A stretch of 64,000 nucleotides of DNA from Quisquiliibacterium transsilvanicum (GTDB lineage Bacteria > Pseudomonadota > Gammaproteobacteria > Burkholderiales > Burkholderiaceae_E): assembly GCF_014202215.1 (NCBI RefSeq), contig NZ_JACHGB010000005.1, forward strand, positions 483,753-547,752, in the 5' to 3' direction. Position numbers and translations under genes: made by a program. How positions within the stretch are numbered: the stretch's first letter is position 1; the number at the start of each line of letters is the position of its first letter. The notes under the pieces were generated by a model. It ran no database searches and had not been told where the DNA came from. It worked only from the letters and a program-made list of their open reading frames with translations. Shown one piece after another: positions 53,308 through 63,886 of the stretch.

Positions 53308-55326
53308 ATGCAGCAACCCGCCACGCAGCCGGGCGCCTTCCAGGCCGACGATCCGCACCTCGCCGCCACCCAGGACGCCGAGGTCACGCGCGTGCGCGTA
53401 CTGCACGGTGCCTGGCGCTGGCTGCTGGTGGCCAGCGCCGCGCTGACCATCCTGCTGTGCATCAACCAGCAGTTCACGCTGCGCTTCTTCGTCGGCTTCA
53501 CGCCGCTGAATACCGAGTACTACTACGCGCTGCTGCTGGTCACGCTGCCCTTTGTATTCCTGGTGTTCCCATCGGGTCCGAAGGCTTCCTACGACCGGGT
53601 GCCCTGGTACGACGCGCTGCTGTTCGCGCTGACGCTGGGCGCCGCGCTCTATCTGATGTTCCACGTGCGACAGGCGGCCGAGCTCGGCTGGGAGTACTCC
53701 GGCGCGCCGCCCGCGGTGGTGTGGGCAGGCTACCTGACGTGGGCGGTGCTGATGGAAGGCCTGCGGCGCACCGGGGGCTGGAGCCTGGTGCTGTGCATCC
53801 TGCCGTTCACGCTGTACCCGGTGTTCGCGGACTCGACGTGGCTGGGGCCGCTGAAGGGCCAGGACGCCACGCTGGAGCAGGCCAGCGCCTACCACGTGCT
53901 CTCGTCGGAGAGCCTGCTCGGGATCCCGCTGCAGGCCTTCGCGGAGACGGTGATCGGCTTCCTGGTGTTCGGCACCGCGCTGATGATGACCGGCGCCGGG
54001 AAATTCTTCATCAACCTCTCGTTCGCGCTGTGCGGTACCTTGCGCGGCGGCGCCGCCAAGGTGTGCATTTTCGCCAGCGCGCTGCTCGGGATGATGTCGG
54101 GCTCCATCGTCTCCAACGTGCTGACCGCGGGCACGATGACCATCCCCGTGATGAAGAAGACCGGCTTTCGCGCCTCGTACGCGGCGGCGATCGAGGCCTG
54201 CGCGTCGACCGGCGCAGTGCTCGCGCCCCCGGTGATGGGCGCCACCGCGTTCATCATCGCCGAGTTCCTCGGCGTCAGCTACGCGGAGGTCGCGCTGGCG
54301 GCCGTGGTGCCTTCGGTGCTGTATTACGCGGGCCTCTTCATGCAGGTCGACGCGTATGCGGCGCGACACGGCCTGCATGGCCTGCCGCGCGAGTCGCTGC
54401 CCAAGATGTCGACCACGCTGCGCGAGGGCTGGTACTACGTATTCGTGATCGCGCTGCTGGTCTACATGCTGCTGGTGATGAAACGCGAGAGCCACGCGCC
54501 GTTCTACGCCACGGTGCTGCTGCTGGTGCTGAACCAGCTCTTCAACCGCGAGAAGTGGACGCTCGCCACCGTGGTGAAGTTCCTGGAGGTGAACGGGCGC
54601 ACCTTCGTCGAGCTGGTGGGAATTCTCGCCGGCTGCGGCCTGCTGATCGGCGCGTTCTCGATGACCGGCGTCATGTCGAGCCTGGCCGGCGACCTGCTGC
54701 GCATCGCCGACGGCGACGCGCTGCTGCTGCTGGCGATGACCGCGGTCACCAGCCTGGTGCTCGGCCTCGGGCTCACCACCACCGCCTGCTACATCTTCCT
54801 GGCGATCCTCGTCGGCCCCGCGCTCGAACAGGCGGGGTTGAACAAGATGGCGGTGCACATGTTCATCTTCTATTGGGGCATGCTGTCGGCGATCACCCCG
54901 CCGGTGGCGATCGCGTCCTTCGCCGCCGCGGGCATCGCGGGAGCGCCCGCGATGAAGACGGGATGGGAATCGATGCGGGTCGGCTCGATCATCTATTTCA
55001 TCCCGTTCTTCTTCGTGATGAACCCGGCCTTCGTGCTGCAGGGCAGCGTGCTCGAGGCGCTCTTCCTGGCCGGCAAGGTGCTGCTCGGCACCTTGTTCAT
55101 CTGCGGCGGCATCCAGGGATACCAGATCTTCATCGGTGACCTGCGGCGCGCCGGCGGCCTGGAGTGGCCGCTGCGCGTCCTGCTGATGATCGGCGGCGTG
55201 GTGCTCGCGACGCCGGGCGGCTCCATCGTTGGCTACTCCGCCGTCCAGCTGGGCACGCTCGCGATGGCGATCCTGCTGCCCACCCTCGCGCTGTCCGCGC
55301 TGCGGCTGAGGGTGGCGCGTGCGTGA
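53308..55326 (+). CDS. TRAP transporter fused permease (DctQM-type)
   Basis: A 672-residue integral membrane protein in which the small and large TRAP permease subunits are fused. It has about 14-16 hydrophobic segments. The DctM-like core shows GMMSGSIVSNVLTAGTMTIP near residue 265, EACASTGAVLAPPVMGATAF near 295 and TTTACYIFLAILVGPALEQA near 492. Such fused permeases normally pair with a TAXI-type periplasmic binding protein; none is encoded in this window. The ATG at 53308 follows GGGGAAG; the ~50 residues readable further upstream are low-quality. It is divergent from an acyl-CoA synthetase gene. Confidence 0.93.
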   Translation: MQQPATQPGAFQADDPHLAATQDAEVTRVRVLHGAWRWLLVASAALTILLCINQQFTLRFFVGFTPLNTEYYYALLLVTLPFVFLVFPSGPKASYDRVPWYDALLFALTLGAALYLMFHVRQAAELGWEYSGAPPAVVWAGYLTWAVLMEGLRRTGGWSLVLCILPFTLYPVFADSTWLGPLKGQDATLEQASAYHVLSSESLLGIPLQAFAETVIGFLVFGTALMMTGAGKFFINLSFALCGTLRGGAAKVCIFASALLGMMSGSIVSNVLTAGTMTIPVMKKTGFRASYAAAIEACASTGAVLAPPVMGATAFIIAEFLGVSYAEVALAAVVPSVLYYAGLFMQVDAYAARHGLHGLPRESLPKMSTTLREGWYYVFVIALLVYMLLVMKRESHAPFYATVLLLVLNQLFNREKWTLATVVKFLEVNGRTFVELVGILAGCGLLIGAFSMTGVMSSLAGDLLRIADGDALLLLAMTAVTSLVLGLGLTTTACYIFLAILVGPALEQAGLNKMAVHMFIFYWGMLSAITPPVAIASFAAAGIAGAPAMKTGWESMRVGSIIYFIPFFFVMNPAFVLQGSVLEALFLAGKVLLGTLFICGGIQGYQIFIGDLRRAGGLEWPLRVLLMIGGVVLATPGGSIVGYSAVQLGTLAMAILLPTLALSALRLRVARA

Positions 55327-55341
55327 GGTCCACCGGCGCGG

Positions 55342-56301
55342 TCAGGCCGCCAACGGCACGAAGCGGTAGCCGCTGCCCTGGCGCGCCAGGCGGCCCATTC
55401 CGCCGTCCGGCAGGTGGAATCCGGCTACCGTCAGGTTCTCGGCAAGCGCCATTTCCATGACCCTGCGGCGGCTGCGGCGCGCGGTCTCGGGGTCCATGTC
55501 GAAGCTCACCTGCCAGTCGGGGTTGCGCACGAACAGTGCTGCAATGTTGGTGAGGTCGGCCCAGTAGAGCAGCCGCTGGCCACCCGAATTGAGCATGAAC
55601 ATCGTGTGGCCGGCCGTGTGTCCGTAGGCGGGCATCGACACGATTCCCGGCAGAAGTTCGCGTCCCGGCTCGAAGCGCTCCACGGTGGACGCGATCGGTC
55701 CGAACACCCGCCGCGCCGCCATGAAGCCGCCGCGCTGGTCGACCGGCTGCGCGTTCATCCTGCGGTCGTCCATCCACCAGTCCCACTCGGGCGCCGGCAC
55801 CATCACGCGCGCATTCGGGAACACCGCGCGGCCTTCGCGGTCGCGCAGCCCGTTGATGTGATCGCCATGGAAGTGCGAGATCAGCACGGTGTCGATCGAG
55901 ACGGGATCGATTCCCGCGGCGCCCAGGTTGGCCAGCAGCCGGCCGGAGGTGGGCGCGCCGAAGCTGCCGGTGCCGGCGTCGATCAGCACCTTGCGCGGGC
56001 CGGTGTCGACGAGGAAGACGTTCAGCGGGATGGTGATCCGGTCGGTGGGCAGGCCAGCCTCCCTGAGCGCCGCCTGGACCTGCGCAAGCTTCGCGTTGCG
56101 CACGAAGTCCTCGGCCAGCGGCCGCTCGAAGTGGCCGTCGGTGATCGAGGTGACGCTCCAGCTGCCGAGCCGGAAGGTGGACACGCCCGGGATCCGGCGC
56201 GCCGCGGCGGACGGGGCCGGGCTGGTTGCGCAGCCGGCCAGGCCCGCGCCTGCTGCGAGCGCAGCGCCCGCCATCATGAAACCTCGTCGATCGATGCTCA
56301 T
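55342..56301 (-). CDS. Metallo-beta-lactamase-fold hydrolase, Tat-exported lipoprotein
   Basis: A 319-residue MBL-fold metallohydrolase. The zinc-binding motif SHFHGDHINGL is near residue 140, a second metal His is in YGHTAGHTMF near 224, and an Asp follows in LLYWADLTNI near 242. The N-terminus MSIDRRGFMMAGAALAAGAG is a twin-arginine signal that ends in LAGC, a lipobox, so it should be a membrane-anchored periplasmic protein. ATG 56301 is chosen because GGAG lies nine bases upstream; ATG 56316 would add five residues. It resembles quorum-quenching/lactonase-like MBL proteins, but the substrate is unknown. It is convergent with the fused TRAP permease, 15 bp apart. Confidence 0.9.
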   Translation of the reverse strand: MSIDRRGFMMAGAALAAGAGLAGCATSPAPSAAARRIPGVSTFRLGSWSVTSITDGHFERPLAEDFVRNAKLAQVQAALREAGLPTDRITIPLNVFLVDTGPRKVLIDAGTGSFGAPTSGRLLANLGAAGIDPVSIDTVLISHFHGDHINGLRDREGRAVFPNARVMVPAPEWDWWMDDRRMNAQPVDQRGGFMAARRVFGPIASTVERFEPGRELLPGIVSMPAYGHTAGHTMFMLNSGGQRLLYWADLTNIAALFVRNPDWQVSFDMDPETARRSRRRVMEMALAENLTVAGFHLPDGGMGRLARQGSGYRFVPLAA

Positions 56302-56345
56302 CGGATGTATCTCCATGGTGCGGGGTCCGCCGCCGAGCAGCGGCC

Positions 56346-56375
56346 GGGTTCAGTGATCGGGTTCAGTGATCGGGT

Positions 56376-56380
<5 letters not shown>
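56346..56380. repeat. 13-bp tandem repeat across an enoyl-CoA hydratase stop codon
   Basis: GGGTTCAGTGATC occurs at 56346-56358 and 56359-56371, with a nine-base third copy at 56372-56380. The third copy contains the stop codon of the leftward enoyl-CoA hydratase gene (56376-56378), so the repeat reads as extra stop codons just past the gene. Probably a slippage duplication. Confidence 0.7.
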
Positions 56381-57185
<805 letters not shown>

Positions 57186-57198
57186 CGAGGAGGCGTCC

Positions 57199-58040
57199 TC
57201 AGGAATTCAGCAGCGCGGCGTGGTGCCGCAGGTGGTCCTCGACGAAGCTCTGGACGAACCAGTAACTGTGGTCGTAGCCCTCGTGCATGCGCAGCCTGAG
57301 CTCGGTGCCGGATGCGCGGCAGGCCTGCTCGAGGCGCTCCGGCATCAGCTGCTCGACGAGGAACTTGTCGGCCGTTCCCTGGTCGACCAGGATCGGCGAG
57401 GGGAAGCGCTGCAGCGCGGCGAGCGTGCTTGCGTCGTAGGAAGCCCAGGCGCCGGGGTCCTCGCCGAGGTAGCCTGCGAAGGCCTTGCGGCCCCAGGGGC
57501 AGTGCGTGGGCGCGGCGATCGGCGCGAAGGCCGACACCGATCGGTAGCGCTGCGGATTGCGCAGCGCGCACACCAGCGCGCCGTGCCCGCCCATCGAGTG
57601 CCCGAAGATGCCGTGCCGGTCGCCTGCCGGGAAGGCCTCGGCCAGCAGCTGCGGCAGCTCGCGCGTCACCCAGCTGTACATCCGGTAGTGCCGGGCCCAG
57701 GGCTGGCGCGTGGCATCCACGTAGAAGCCCGCGGCCAGGCCGAAGTCCCAGTCGGCGTCGTCGCCGGGCAGGCGGACGCGCGGGCTGGTGTCGGGCGCGA
57801 CCAGCATCAGGCCGAGCTCCGCGGCCAGCCGCTGGGCGCCGGCCTTGATCATGAAGGTCTCTTCGGTGCAGGTGAGCCCCGCGAGGTACCAGAGCACCGG
57901 AACCCGGCCGGACGCCGCCTGCGGCGGGCGGAACACCGAGAAGCGCATCTCGGCGTCGCAGTCCTGCGAGTCGTGCGCGTAGAAGCCCTGCACGCCGCCG
58001 AAGCAGGCGTGCTCGGAGAGCACCCGGACGCCCGCCGGCA

Positions 58041-58041
<1 letters not shown>
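57199..58041 (-). CDS. fghA: S-formylglutathione hydrolase
   Basis: A 280-residue esterase-D-family serine hydrolase that splits S-formylglutathione to formate and glutathione, the second step of glutathione-dependent formaldehyde oxidation. The nucleophile lies in IFGHSMGGHGALVCAL near residue 148; family markers include LWYLAGLTCTEETFMIKAGA near 50 and the C-terminal His of HEGYDHSYWFVQ near 258. Its ATG overlaps the stop of the adjacent alcohol dehydrogenase gene (TGATG), so translation is coupled. Confidence 0.95.
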
Positions 58042-59150
<1,109 letters not shown>

Positions 59151-59273
59151 CTTCGTTGTCCTTTGTTCGGGGTGGCGGTCGATGTTAGCGTACCCCCGGC
59201 GTGAACACCCTCATCCAGATGCCGGACAGCGGCAGCGCCGCGGCCGCATCCGACCGAACCAGCGAGACACCAG

Positions 59274-59780
59274 ATGACCATTTCCCTCTACGACGCCAGC
59301 GTGCCCGTCTACACCCAGATGCTCGGCGCGCTCGACAAGGTGCTCGGCAAGGCCGAGGCCTGGGCCGAGGCCCGCAAGATCGACGGCAAGGTGCTGGCGC
59401 AGGCCCGGCTGTTTCCCGACATGCTGCCGCTGGTTTCGCAGGTGCGCATCGCCTGCGACGCGGCGCGCGCGGGCACGGCGCGGCTGGCCGGAATCGACTT
59501 CCCGAAGTACGAGGACAACGAGCAGACCCTCGCCGAGCTGCGCCAGCGCATTGCCGGCACGCTGGCCTTCATCGAGCAGGTGCCGCGTGAATCGATCGCC
59601 GGCCAGGAGCAGCGCGACATCACGATCCCGCTGCGCGAGCGCAAGCTGGAGATGAAGGGGCAGGCCTTCCTGCTGCACTGGTCGCTGCCCAACTTCTTCT
59701 TCCACGTCACCACCGCCTACGACATCCTCCGTCACAACGGCCTGGAGGTCGGCAAGGCGGACTTCCTCGGCCACGCCTGA
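59274..59780 (+). CDS. DUF1993 domain-containing protein (DinB-like)
   Basis: A 168-residue protein of the DUF1993 family, a helical-bundle group distantly related to DinB/YfiT. Signature blocks are MTISLYDASVPVYTQMLGAL at the start, RLFPDMLPLVSQVRIACDAA near 43, FLLHWSLPNFFFHVTTAYDI near 135 and LRHNGLEVGKADFLG at the end. His residues in the last helix region (HWSLPNFFFH, LRHNG) could hold a metal as in DinB-type proteins. Function is unknown. It is a single-gene unit divergent from frmA; it converges with the copper receptor gene. Confidence 0.9.
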   Translation: MTISLYDASVPVYTQMLGALDKVLGKAEAWAEARKIDGKVLAQARLFPDMLPLVSQVRIACDAARAGTARLAGIDFPKYEDNEQTLAELRQRIAGTLAFIEQVPRESIAGQEQRDITIPLRERKLEMKGQAFLLHWSLPNFFFHVTTAYDILRHNGLEVGKADFLGHA

Positions 59781-59804
59781 GGAAGCCCGCCCGCGGTACG
59801 GCGA

Positions 59805-61829
59805 TCAGTCCAGGGTCAGGGTCAGCTTCGCCCAGACGAAGCGGCCCGGCTCGTTGACCCGGATCGACGGCGCGTCGTAGCCGGCGACTGCCGCCGCGGC
59901 GCGGCTGATGTGCTCGGCGTAGGCGCGGTCGAACACGTTGTCGATGCCCCCGCTGAGCAGCACCTTGCGGTTGAAGCGGTAGCTGGCGTTGAGCGCGAGG
60001 GTCGCGAAGCCGCCGGTGGGCCCGAGGTCCTGGCCGACGATGCTGCCGTGGTTCAGGTGGACCCGGTCCTGCCCGGCCACGATGCGGGTCACCCCGCCGA
60101 TCTCCAGCGCGTCACGCCGCCACGAGAGCCCCAGGCGCAGCTCGTCCGCAGGGGTCTGCGCGAGCGGCACGTCCATCGTGTCGTTGTCGGCGCGCACGAG
60201 GGCGTAGCTGCCGCGCAGCGTCCAGGCGGGCGCGAAGCGCCAGGCGAAGTCCGCCTCCAGGCCGTGACGGGTGGCGTCCACGTTGTGCACCCGGCACTTG
60301 GCCGGATTGGAGCCGCAGGATCCCGCCGCCGCCGGGTTCACCTCGGTGAGCAGGTAGTCGTCGATGCGCGACCAGAACACCGACACCGATCCCGCCAGGT
60401 CCCTGCCGCTCCAGAGCAGTCCTGCGTCGAGCTGGGTGTTCTTCTCCGGCGCGACGCTCCCGGCCGCGGTGAGGCCGTTGTAGGTGGTCGCCTCCCAGTG
60501 GTCGACCGGGCGCCGCGCATGGCCCAGGCCCACGAAGGCCGTCACCGGGCGGTCGGCAAGGTCGTGCTCGTAGCGCAGGAAGCCGCCATTTAGCCGCTCC
60601 TCGGTGCTGCCATTGGCCATCCCGGTGGCGGCGTTGTGCCGGTCCGCCGAGAAGCGGTCGTGGCGCAGGCCGCCCACCAGCCGGCTCGCCGGGCCGAGCA
60701 CCTGCGTGAGTTCCGCGAACAGGCCGGTGTTGGTCGATTCGAAGTCGCGCCCGCGGGAGCGCGAGCCGACCGCCACCGGCGCCGGCCCGTTGTACTGGCG
60801 CACCGTGTGGACGTTCTCCTGCCGGTCGAGGCCCAGCGTCACGGTAGTGCTCTCGCCGAGCGCGAGATCGCCGTCGATTCGCAGCCCGTCGGTCTTGCGG
60901 TCCGGGTTGTTCCACGAGTAGTTCGCGGCGGCCGGCTTGGCGCGCAGCGAGTAGTTGTCCATCACGTGGTCGATGTAGTTGTGGTCGTACTGCAGGCCGA
61001 CCCGGCGCACCAGGGCCGACAGTGCGCGCTTCTCGAGCTTCAGCCCGTAGCCTTCGCGGTCGAACACGCTGCCATCCATCGACCGGTCGGCGTAGGCGGC
61101 CTGCGCCTCGCTGCGCACCGCTGAAAGCTCGATGCGGGTGTTCTCGTCCGGGGTCCAGCCGCCGGCGATGCTCTGGCTGCGGCGCTCGTAGAACGAGTGG
61201 ACCAGGCTGCCGTCGCCGTCGCGGTAGTTGTCCGATTCGGAGTGCGTGACGGTGCCGCGCAGGTAGAAGCGCGGGCTGCCGAAGCTGGCGTCGGCCACTC
61301 CGTCGAGCCTGCCCCACGAGCCCGCCATCAGGCTGGCGTGCCCGCGGGCGCCGGTGGTCTCGAAGCGCGGCGCCTGCCGCTCGAACAGCACCACGCCGGC
61401 AAGGTTTCCGTTGCCGTAGCGCACGGTCTGGGGGCCCTTGATGACCGTGACCCGGTCGAAGGACTCGGGGAACACGTAGGCGGTGGGCGGGTCCATGCGC
61501 ATGCCGCAGCCGCCGTGGAATTCGGCGCCGTCGACCAGCACGTTCAGCCTGGAGCCGGCGAGGCCCCGCAGCACCGGGTCGCCGTCGGTGCCGCCCTTGC
61601 GGATCACGGTGAAGCCGGGGATGTTCTTGAGGAAGCTCGCGCCGTCGCTGGCGGGCACCGGCTGCTGCGGCGCCTTGGGGTCGTTGACCACCGTGAGCGG
61701 CGCGCTCATGCGCGGCGCGGTGACCACCACTTCATCGAGTCCGGCGTCGGCGGCCAGGGCGGCGAGGGGAAAGGAGGCGAGGGGAAGGGCGGCGATCGCT
61801 GCCGCCAGCAGGGTGGGTCGGGTCTTCAT
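59805..61829 (-). CDS. TonB-dependent copper receptor (OprC/NosA-like)
   Basis: A 674-residue outer-membrane receptor. A signal peptide (MKTRPTLLAAAIAALPLASF, cleavage after ALA near residue 26) precedes the TonB box DEVVVTAPR near 32. The plug shows PGFTVIRKGGTDGDPVLRGL near 71 and the copper-receptor hallmark GGCGMRMDPPTAYVFPESFD near 101, followed by RVTVIKGPQTVRYG. The remainder is a 22-strand barrel ending in the aromatic-type C-terminus ...KLTLTLD. The ATG at 61829 gives the intact signal. The DUF2946 gene lies 218 bp upstream on the same strand, a common partner of such receptors. Copper import is family-based inference. Confidence 0.93.
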   Translation of the reverse strand: MKTRPTLLAAAIAALPLASFPLAALAADAGLDEVVVTAPRMSAPLTVVNDPKAPQQPVPASDGASFLKNIPGFTVIRKGGTDGDPVLRGLAGSRLNVLVDGAEFHGGCGMRMDPPTAYVFPESFDRVTVIKGPQTVRYGNGNLAGVVLFERQAPRFETTGARGHASLMAGSWGRLDGVADASFGSPRFYLRGTVTHSESDNYRDGDGSLVHSFYERRSQSIAGGWTPDENTRIELSAVRSEAQAAYADRSMDGSVFDREGYGLKLEKRALSALVRRVGLQYDHNYIDHVMDNYSLRAKPAAANYSWNNPDRKTDGLRIDGDLALGESTTVTLGLDRQENVHTVRQYNGPAPVAVGSRSRGRDFESTNTGLFAELTQVLGPASRLVGGLRHDRFSADRHNAATGMANGSTEERLNGGFLRYEHDLADRPVTAFVGLGHARRPVDHWEATTYNGLTAAGSVAPEKNTQLDAGLLWSGRDLAGSVSVFWSRIDDYLLTEVNPAAAGSCGSNPAKCRVHNVDATRHGLEADFAWRFAPAWTLRGSYALVRADNDTMDVPLAQTPADELRLGLSWRRDALEIGGVTRIVAGQDRVHLNHGSIVGQDLGPTGGFATLALNASYRFNRKVLLSGGIDNVFDRAYAEHISRAAAAVAGYDAPSIRVNEPGRFVWAKLTLTLD

Positions 61830-62047
61830 TTCGTGGTCCGTGTCCTGTCCGTGTCCAGGTCCGCGGCATGCGCCCGCCGGAGGGCGCGAGGCCCCGCGCG
61901 GGTCGTGCGGCGGTCGTGTCGATACGTTGCCGGCGCCTGCCGCCCGGCGGGCGGGGCGCGGCGATCGGGCTTCGGGGCCGTGGCTGCGCCGCAGGTCCCC
62001 CGGGCGATGCCAGGGGAATTCGACGCGGCGGCCGGGAGGCCCGGCGG
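61830..62047 (-). other. Gap between DUF2946 and copper-receptor genes
   Basis: 218 bp with no gene. The sequence is very GC-rich and contains no clear promoter hexamers or terminator. The receptor could be read from the DUF2946 transcript, or from an unrecognised promoter here. Confidence 0.4.
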
Positions 62048-62425
62048 TCAGGCGCGGGTGGGCGGTGCGCGGGCCTGCGCGGCCAGCCACTGCCACGAGG
62101 CGGTGGGCGCGAGCAGGAACAGCCGTGGCGCAGCGGAGCCGCCGTCGGCGGGCGCGGCGAAGACGCGCTCCGGACTGGGCAGCGCCGGCGCGCCAGCCTG
62201 GGGAAGGCAGAAGGGACAGTCGGCCATGCCGGCGTCGTGTCCGGGGGGCACGCCCGGTGCGGTGTCCGGCGCCGCAGCGCCCTCGGCGCGGCAGACCTCG
62301 CCCCAGATTTCGGGGGCTGTGCCCAGGGCCATCGCGCTGGAGATGCCCGGCGCGAGCGCGGACATCAGCATCGCCGCGAGGGCGAGCCAGGCGATGCGCG
62401 TGCGCAGGCGGAGGGCGAAGGGCAT
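62048..62425 (-). CDS. DUF2946 domain-containing protein
   Basis: A 125-residue small exported or membrane protein of the DUF2946 family. A hydrophobic N-terminal segment (TRIAWLALAAMLMSALAPGI, about residues 9-28) is a signal or anchor. The family cysteines are present: EVCRAEG near residue 44 and the pair CPFC near 70, with a nearby His (PGHDAG), a likely copper-binding set. DUF2946 genes commonly neighbour TonB-dependent copper receptors, as here, so a periplasmic copper-handling role is plausible but unproven. The ATG at 62425 is used. Confidence 0.85.
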   Translation of the reverse strand: MPFALRLRTRIAWLALAAMLMSALAPGISSAMALGTAPEIWGEVCRAEGAAAPDTAPGVPPGHDAGMADCPFCLPQAGAPALPSPERVFAAPADGGSAAPRLFLLAPTASWQWLAAQARAPPTRA

Positions 62426-62480
62426 TTGCCGAGTCTAGCGCGGCCGGCGGCCCGACCGGACGGATCCGGGCCCCGGTCGC

Positions 62481-62492
62481 TGACCTCGGTCA
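62481..62492. promoter_or_regulatory. Perfect palindrome upstream of the copper genes
   Basis: TGACCTCGGTCA at 62481-62492 is a perfect 12-bp palindrome, 56 bp upstream of the DUF2946 start and 12 bp after the truncated haemoglobin stop. Read leftward it includes TTGACC, a -35-like hexamer. It is a candidate operator, possibly for metal control, but it does not match the CueR or Fur consensus. Confidence 0.35.
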
Positions 62493-62503
62493 AGGAAACC
62501 GGG

Positions 62504-62905
62504 TCAGTGTGTCAGCGAGCGCGCGATCCGCTCGGGGTCGCGGTGCGCCTGGTAGCCGAACCAGAGGCTCTCGGCGATGCGCCGGGCCAGGTCGCAGGCA
62601 CGAGTCTGCATGGCCTGGCTGCCGATGCCCCGCGCCGTTTCGTCGAAGAGGGCAAGCCAGCGGTGGAACAGGCCGGGATGCAGTCCCGGCAGGGCGACGT
62701 GGGCAGGCATCGGCGTGCCGCGGTAGCGCGCAGTGCCGCGCAGCGTCGATGACCAGAAGTCGACCATCTTCGACAGGTGATGGTCCCAGTCGGTGATGTG
62801 CGCGTCGAAGACCGGCCCGAGCTCGGGATCGGCGCGCACCTTCGCGTAGAAGTCATGGACGAGGCGGACGACTTCGTCCTCGGTGCAGAGGTCCGGGGTG
62901 GGCAT
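62504..62905 (-). CDS. Group III truncated haemoglobin
   Basis: A 133-residue group III (P-type) truncated haemoglobin. Typical features are LVHDFYAKVRADPELGPVFD near residue 15, DWDHHLSKMVDFWSSTLRGT near 39 and the proximal-haem-face segment LPGLHPGLFHRWLALFDETA near 73, with the proximal His. Proteins of this group bind oxygen, nitric oxide or peroxide and are cytosolic. Length is normal. It lies downstream of the ferredoxin-NADP reductase and the 41-residue peptide on the same strand, so a reductase-haemoglobin partnership is possible. Confidence 0.93.
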   Translation of the reverse strand: MPTPDLCTEDEVVRLVHDFYAKVRADPELGPVFDAHITDWDHHLSKMVDFWSSTLRGTARYRGTPMPAHVALPGLHPGLFHRWLALFDETARGIGSQAMQTRACDLARRIAESLWFGYQAHRDPERIARSLTH

Positions 62906-62942
62906 CGCGCGCGAAGCCTTGAAGATTCAGTAGAAACGAATG

Positions 62943-63068
62943 TTAACGCGCATCGTGCCGATCGTCCGGCGGCCGCGTGCCGCGCCGCCAGTTGCGCACC
63001 GCCCACCAGGCCAGCGCGCCGAAGAAGATCAGGTTGATCGCGGCCCCGGCGATCCAGAAGGCAGTCAT
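62943..63068 (-). CDS. Small single-pass membrane peptide (41 residues)
   Basis: A 41-residue open frame, ATG at 63068 to TAA at 62945-62943. Residues 2-22 (TAFWIAGAAINLIFFGALAW) form one transmembrane helix. The tail from residue 23 (WAVRNWRRGTRPPDDRHDAR) is strongly basic, so the positive-inside rule puts it in the cytoplasm. It starts 12 bp after the reductase stop and ends 37 bp before the truncated haemoglobin ATG. No clear ribosome site is seen, so it may be translated by coupling. I do not recognise a family. The regular amphipathic-free composition and tight spacing argue that it is real. Confidence 0.55.
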   Translation of the reverse strand: MTAFWIAGAAINLIFFGALAWWAVRNWRRGTRPPDDRHDAR

Positions 63069-63080
63069 CCGGGCGCCGCG

Positions 63081-63854
63081 CTACTGCTCGACGAAGGCGC
63101 GTTCGACGACGAAGTCGCCCTGGCGCGTGGTACTGCCTTCCTGGAAGCCGCGGATCTCGAGCAGCGCCTTCAGGTCCTTGAGCATGGCCGGGCTGCCGCA
63201 CAGCATCACGCGGTCCTCGGCCCGGTTCAGCGGCGGCAGGCCTAGATCCTCGGCGAGCTTGCCGGACTGGATCAGGTCCGGGATCCGGCCCTGGCGGACG
63301 AAATCCTCGCGCGTCACGGTCGGGTAGTAGAGCAGCTTGCCGGCAACGATCTCGCCCAGCAGCTCGTCCTGCGGCAGCTCCTTTTCGAGGTAGTGACGGT
63401 AGGCGAGCTCCTCGACCTCGCGCACGCCGTGCACCAGGATCACCTTCTCGTAGCGCTCGTAGGTCTCGGGGTCGCGCACCACCGCCATGAAGGGCGCCAG
63501 GCCGGTGCCGGTGCCCAGCAGGTAGAGGCGCTTGCCGGGCAGCAGGTAGTCGATCAGCAGGGTGCCGGTCGGCTTGCGGCCGACGATGATCTTGTCGCCC
63601 GTCTTGATGTGCTGCAGCCGCGAGGTGAGCGGGCCGTCCGGCACCTTGATGCTCAGGAACTCGAGGTGATCCTCGTAGTTGGCGCTGACGATGCTGTAGG
63701 CGCGCATGATCCGCTTGCCGTCGACCTGCAGCCCGATCATCGTGAAGTGCCCGTTGCTGAACCGCAGCGAGCGGTCCCGGGTGGTGGTGAAGCTGAAGAG
63801 GCGGTCGGTCCAGTGGTGGACGCTGAGGACCTCTTCCTCTGCGAATGCGCTCAT
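63081..63854 (-). CDS. fpr: Ferredoxin--NADP reductase
   Basis: A 257-residue FAD-containing ferredoxin/flavodoxin-NADP(H) reductase. The FAD site is RAYSIVSANYEDHLEFLSIK near residue 51 and LTSRLQHIKTGDKIIVG near 76; the NADP motif GTGTGLAPFMAVVRDPE is near 114, and VMLCGSPAMLKDLKALLE near 215. The C-terminus ends FVEQ without the extra aromatic residue of plant-type enzymes. It could reduce the ferredoxin used by the indolepyruvate-type oxidoreductases or, in reverse, take electrons from it. The ATG at 63854 is preceded by C-rich sequence with no ribosome site; the sequence further upstream looks corrupted. Confidence 0.93.
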   Translation of the reverse strand: MSAFAEEEVLSVHHWTDRLFSFTTTRDRSLRFSNGHFTMIGLQVDGKRIMRAYSIVSANYEDHLEFLSIKVPDGPLTSRLQHIKTGDKIIVGRKPTGTLLIDYLLPGKRLYLLGTGTGLAPFMAVVRDPETYERYEKVILVHGVREVEELAYRHYLEKELPQDELLGEIVAGKLLYYPTVTREDFVRQGRIPDLIQSGKLAEDLGLPPLNRAEDRVMLCGSPAMLKDLKALLEIRGFQEGSTTRQGDFVVERAFVEQ

Positions 63855-63886
63855 CGGGGGGGGCTTGCTGGTGGGTGGCGGGCGGC

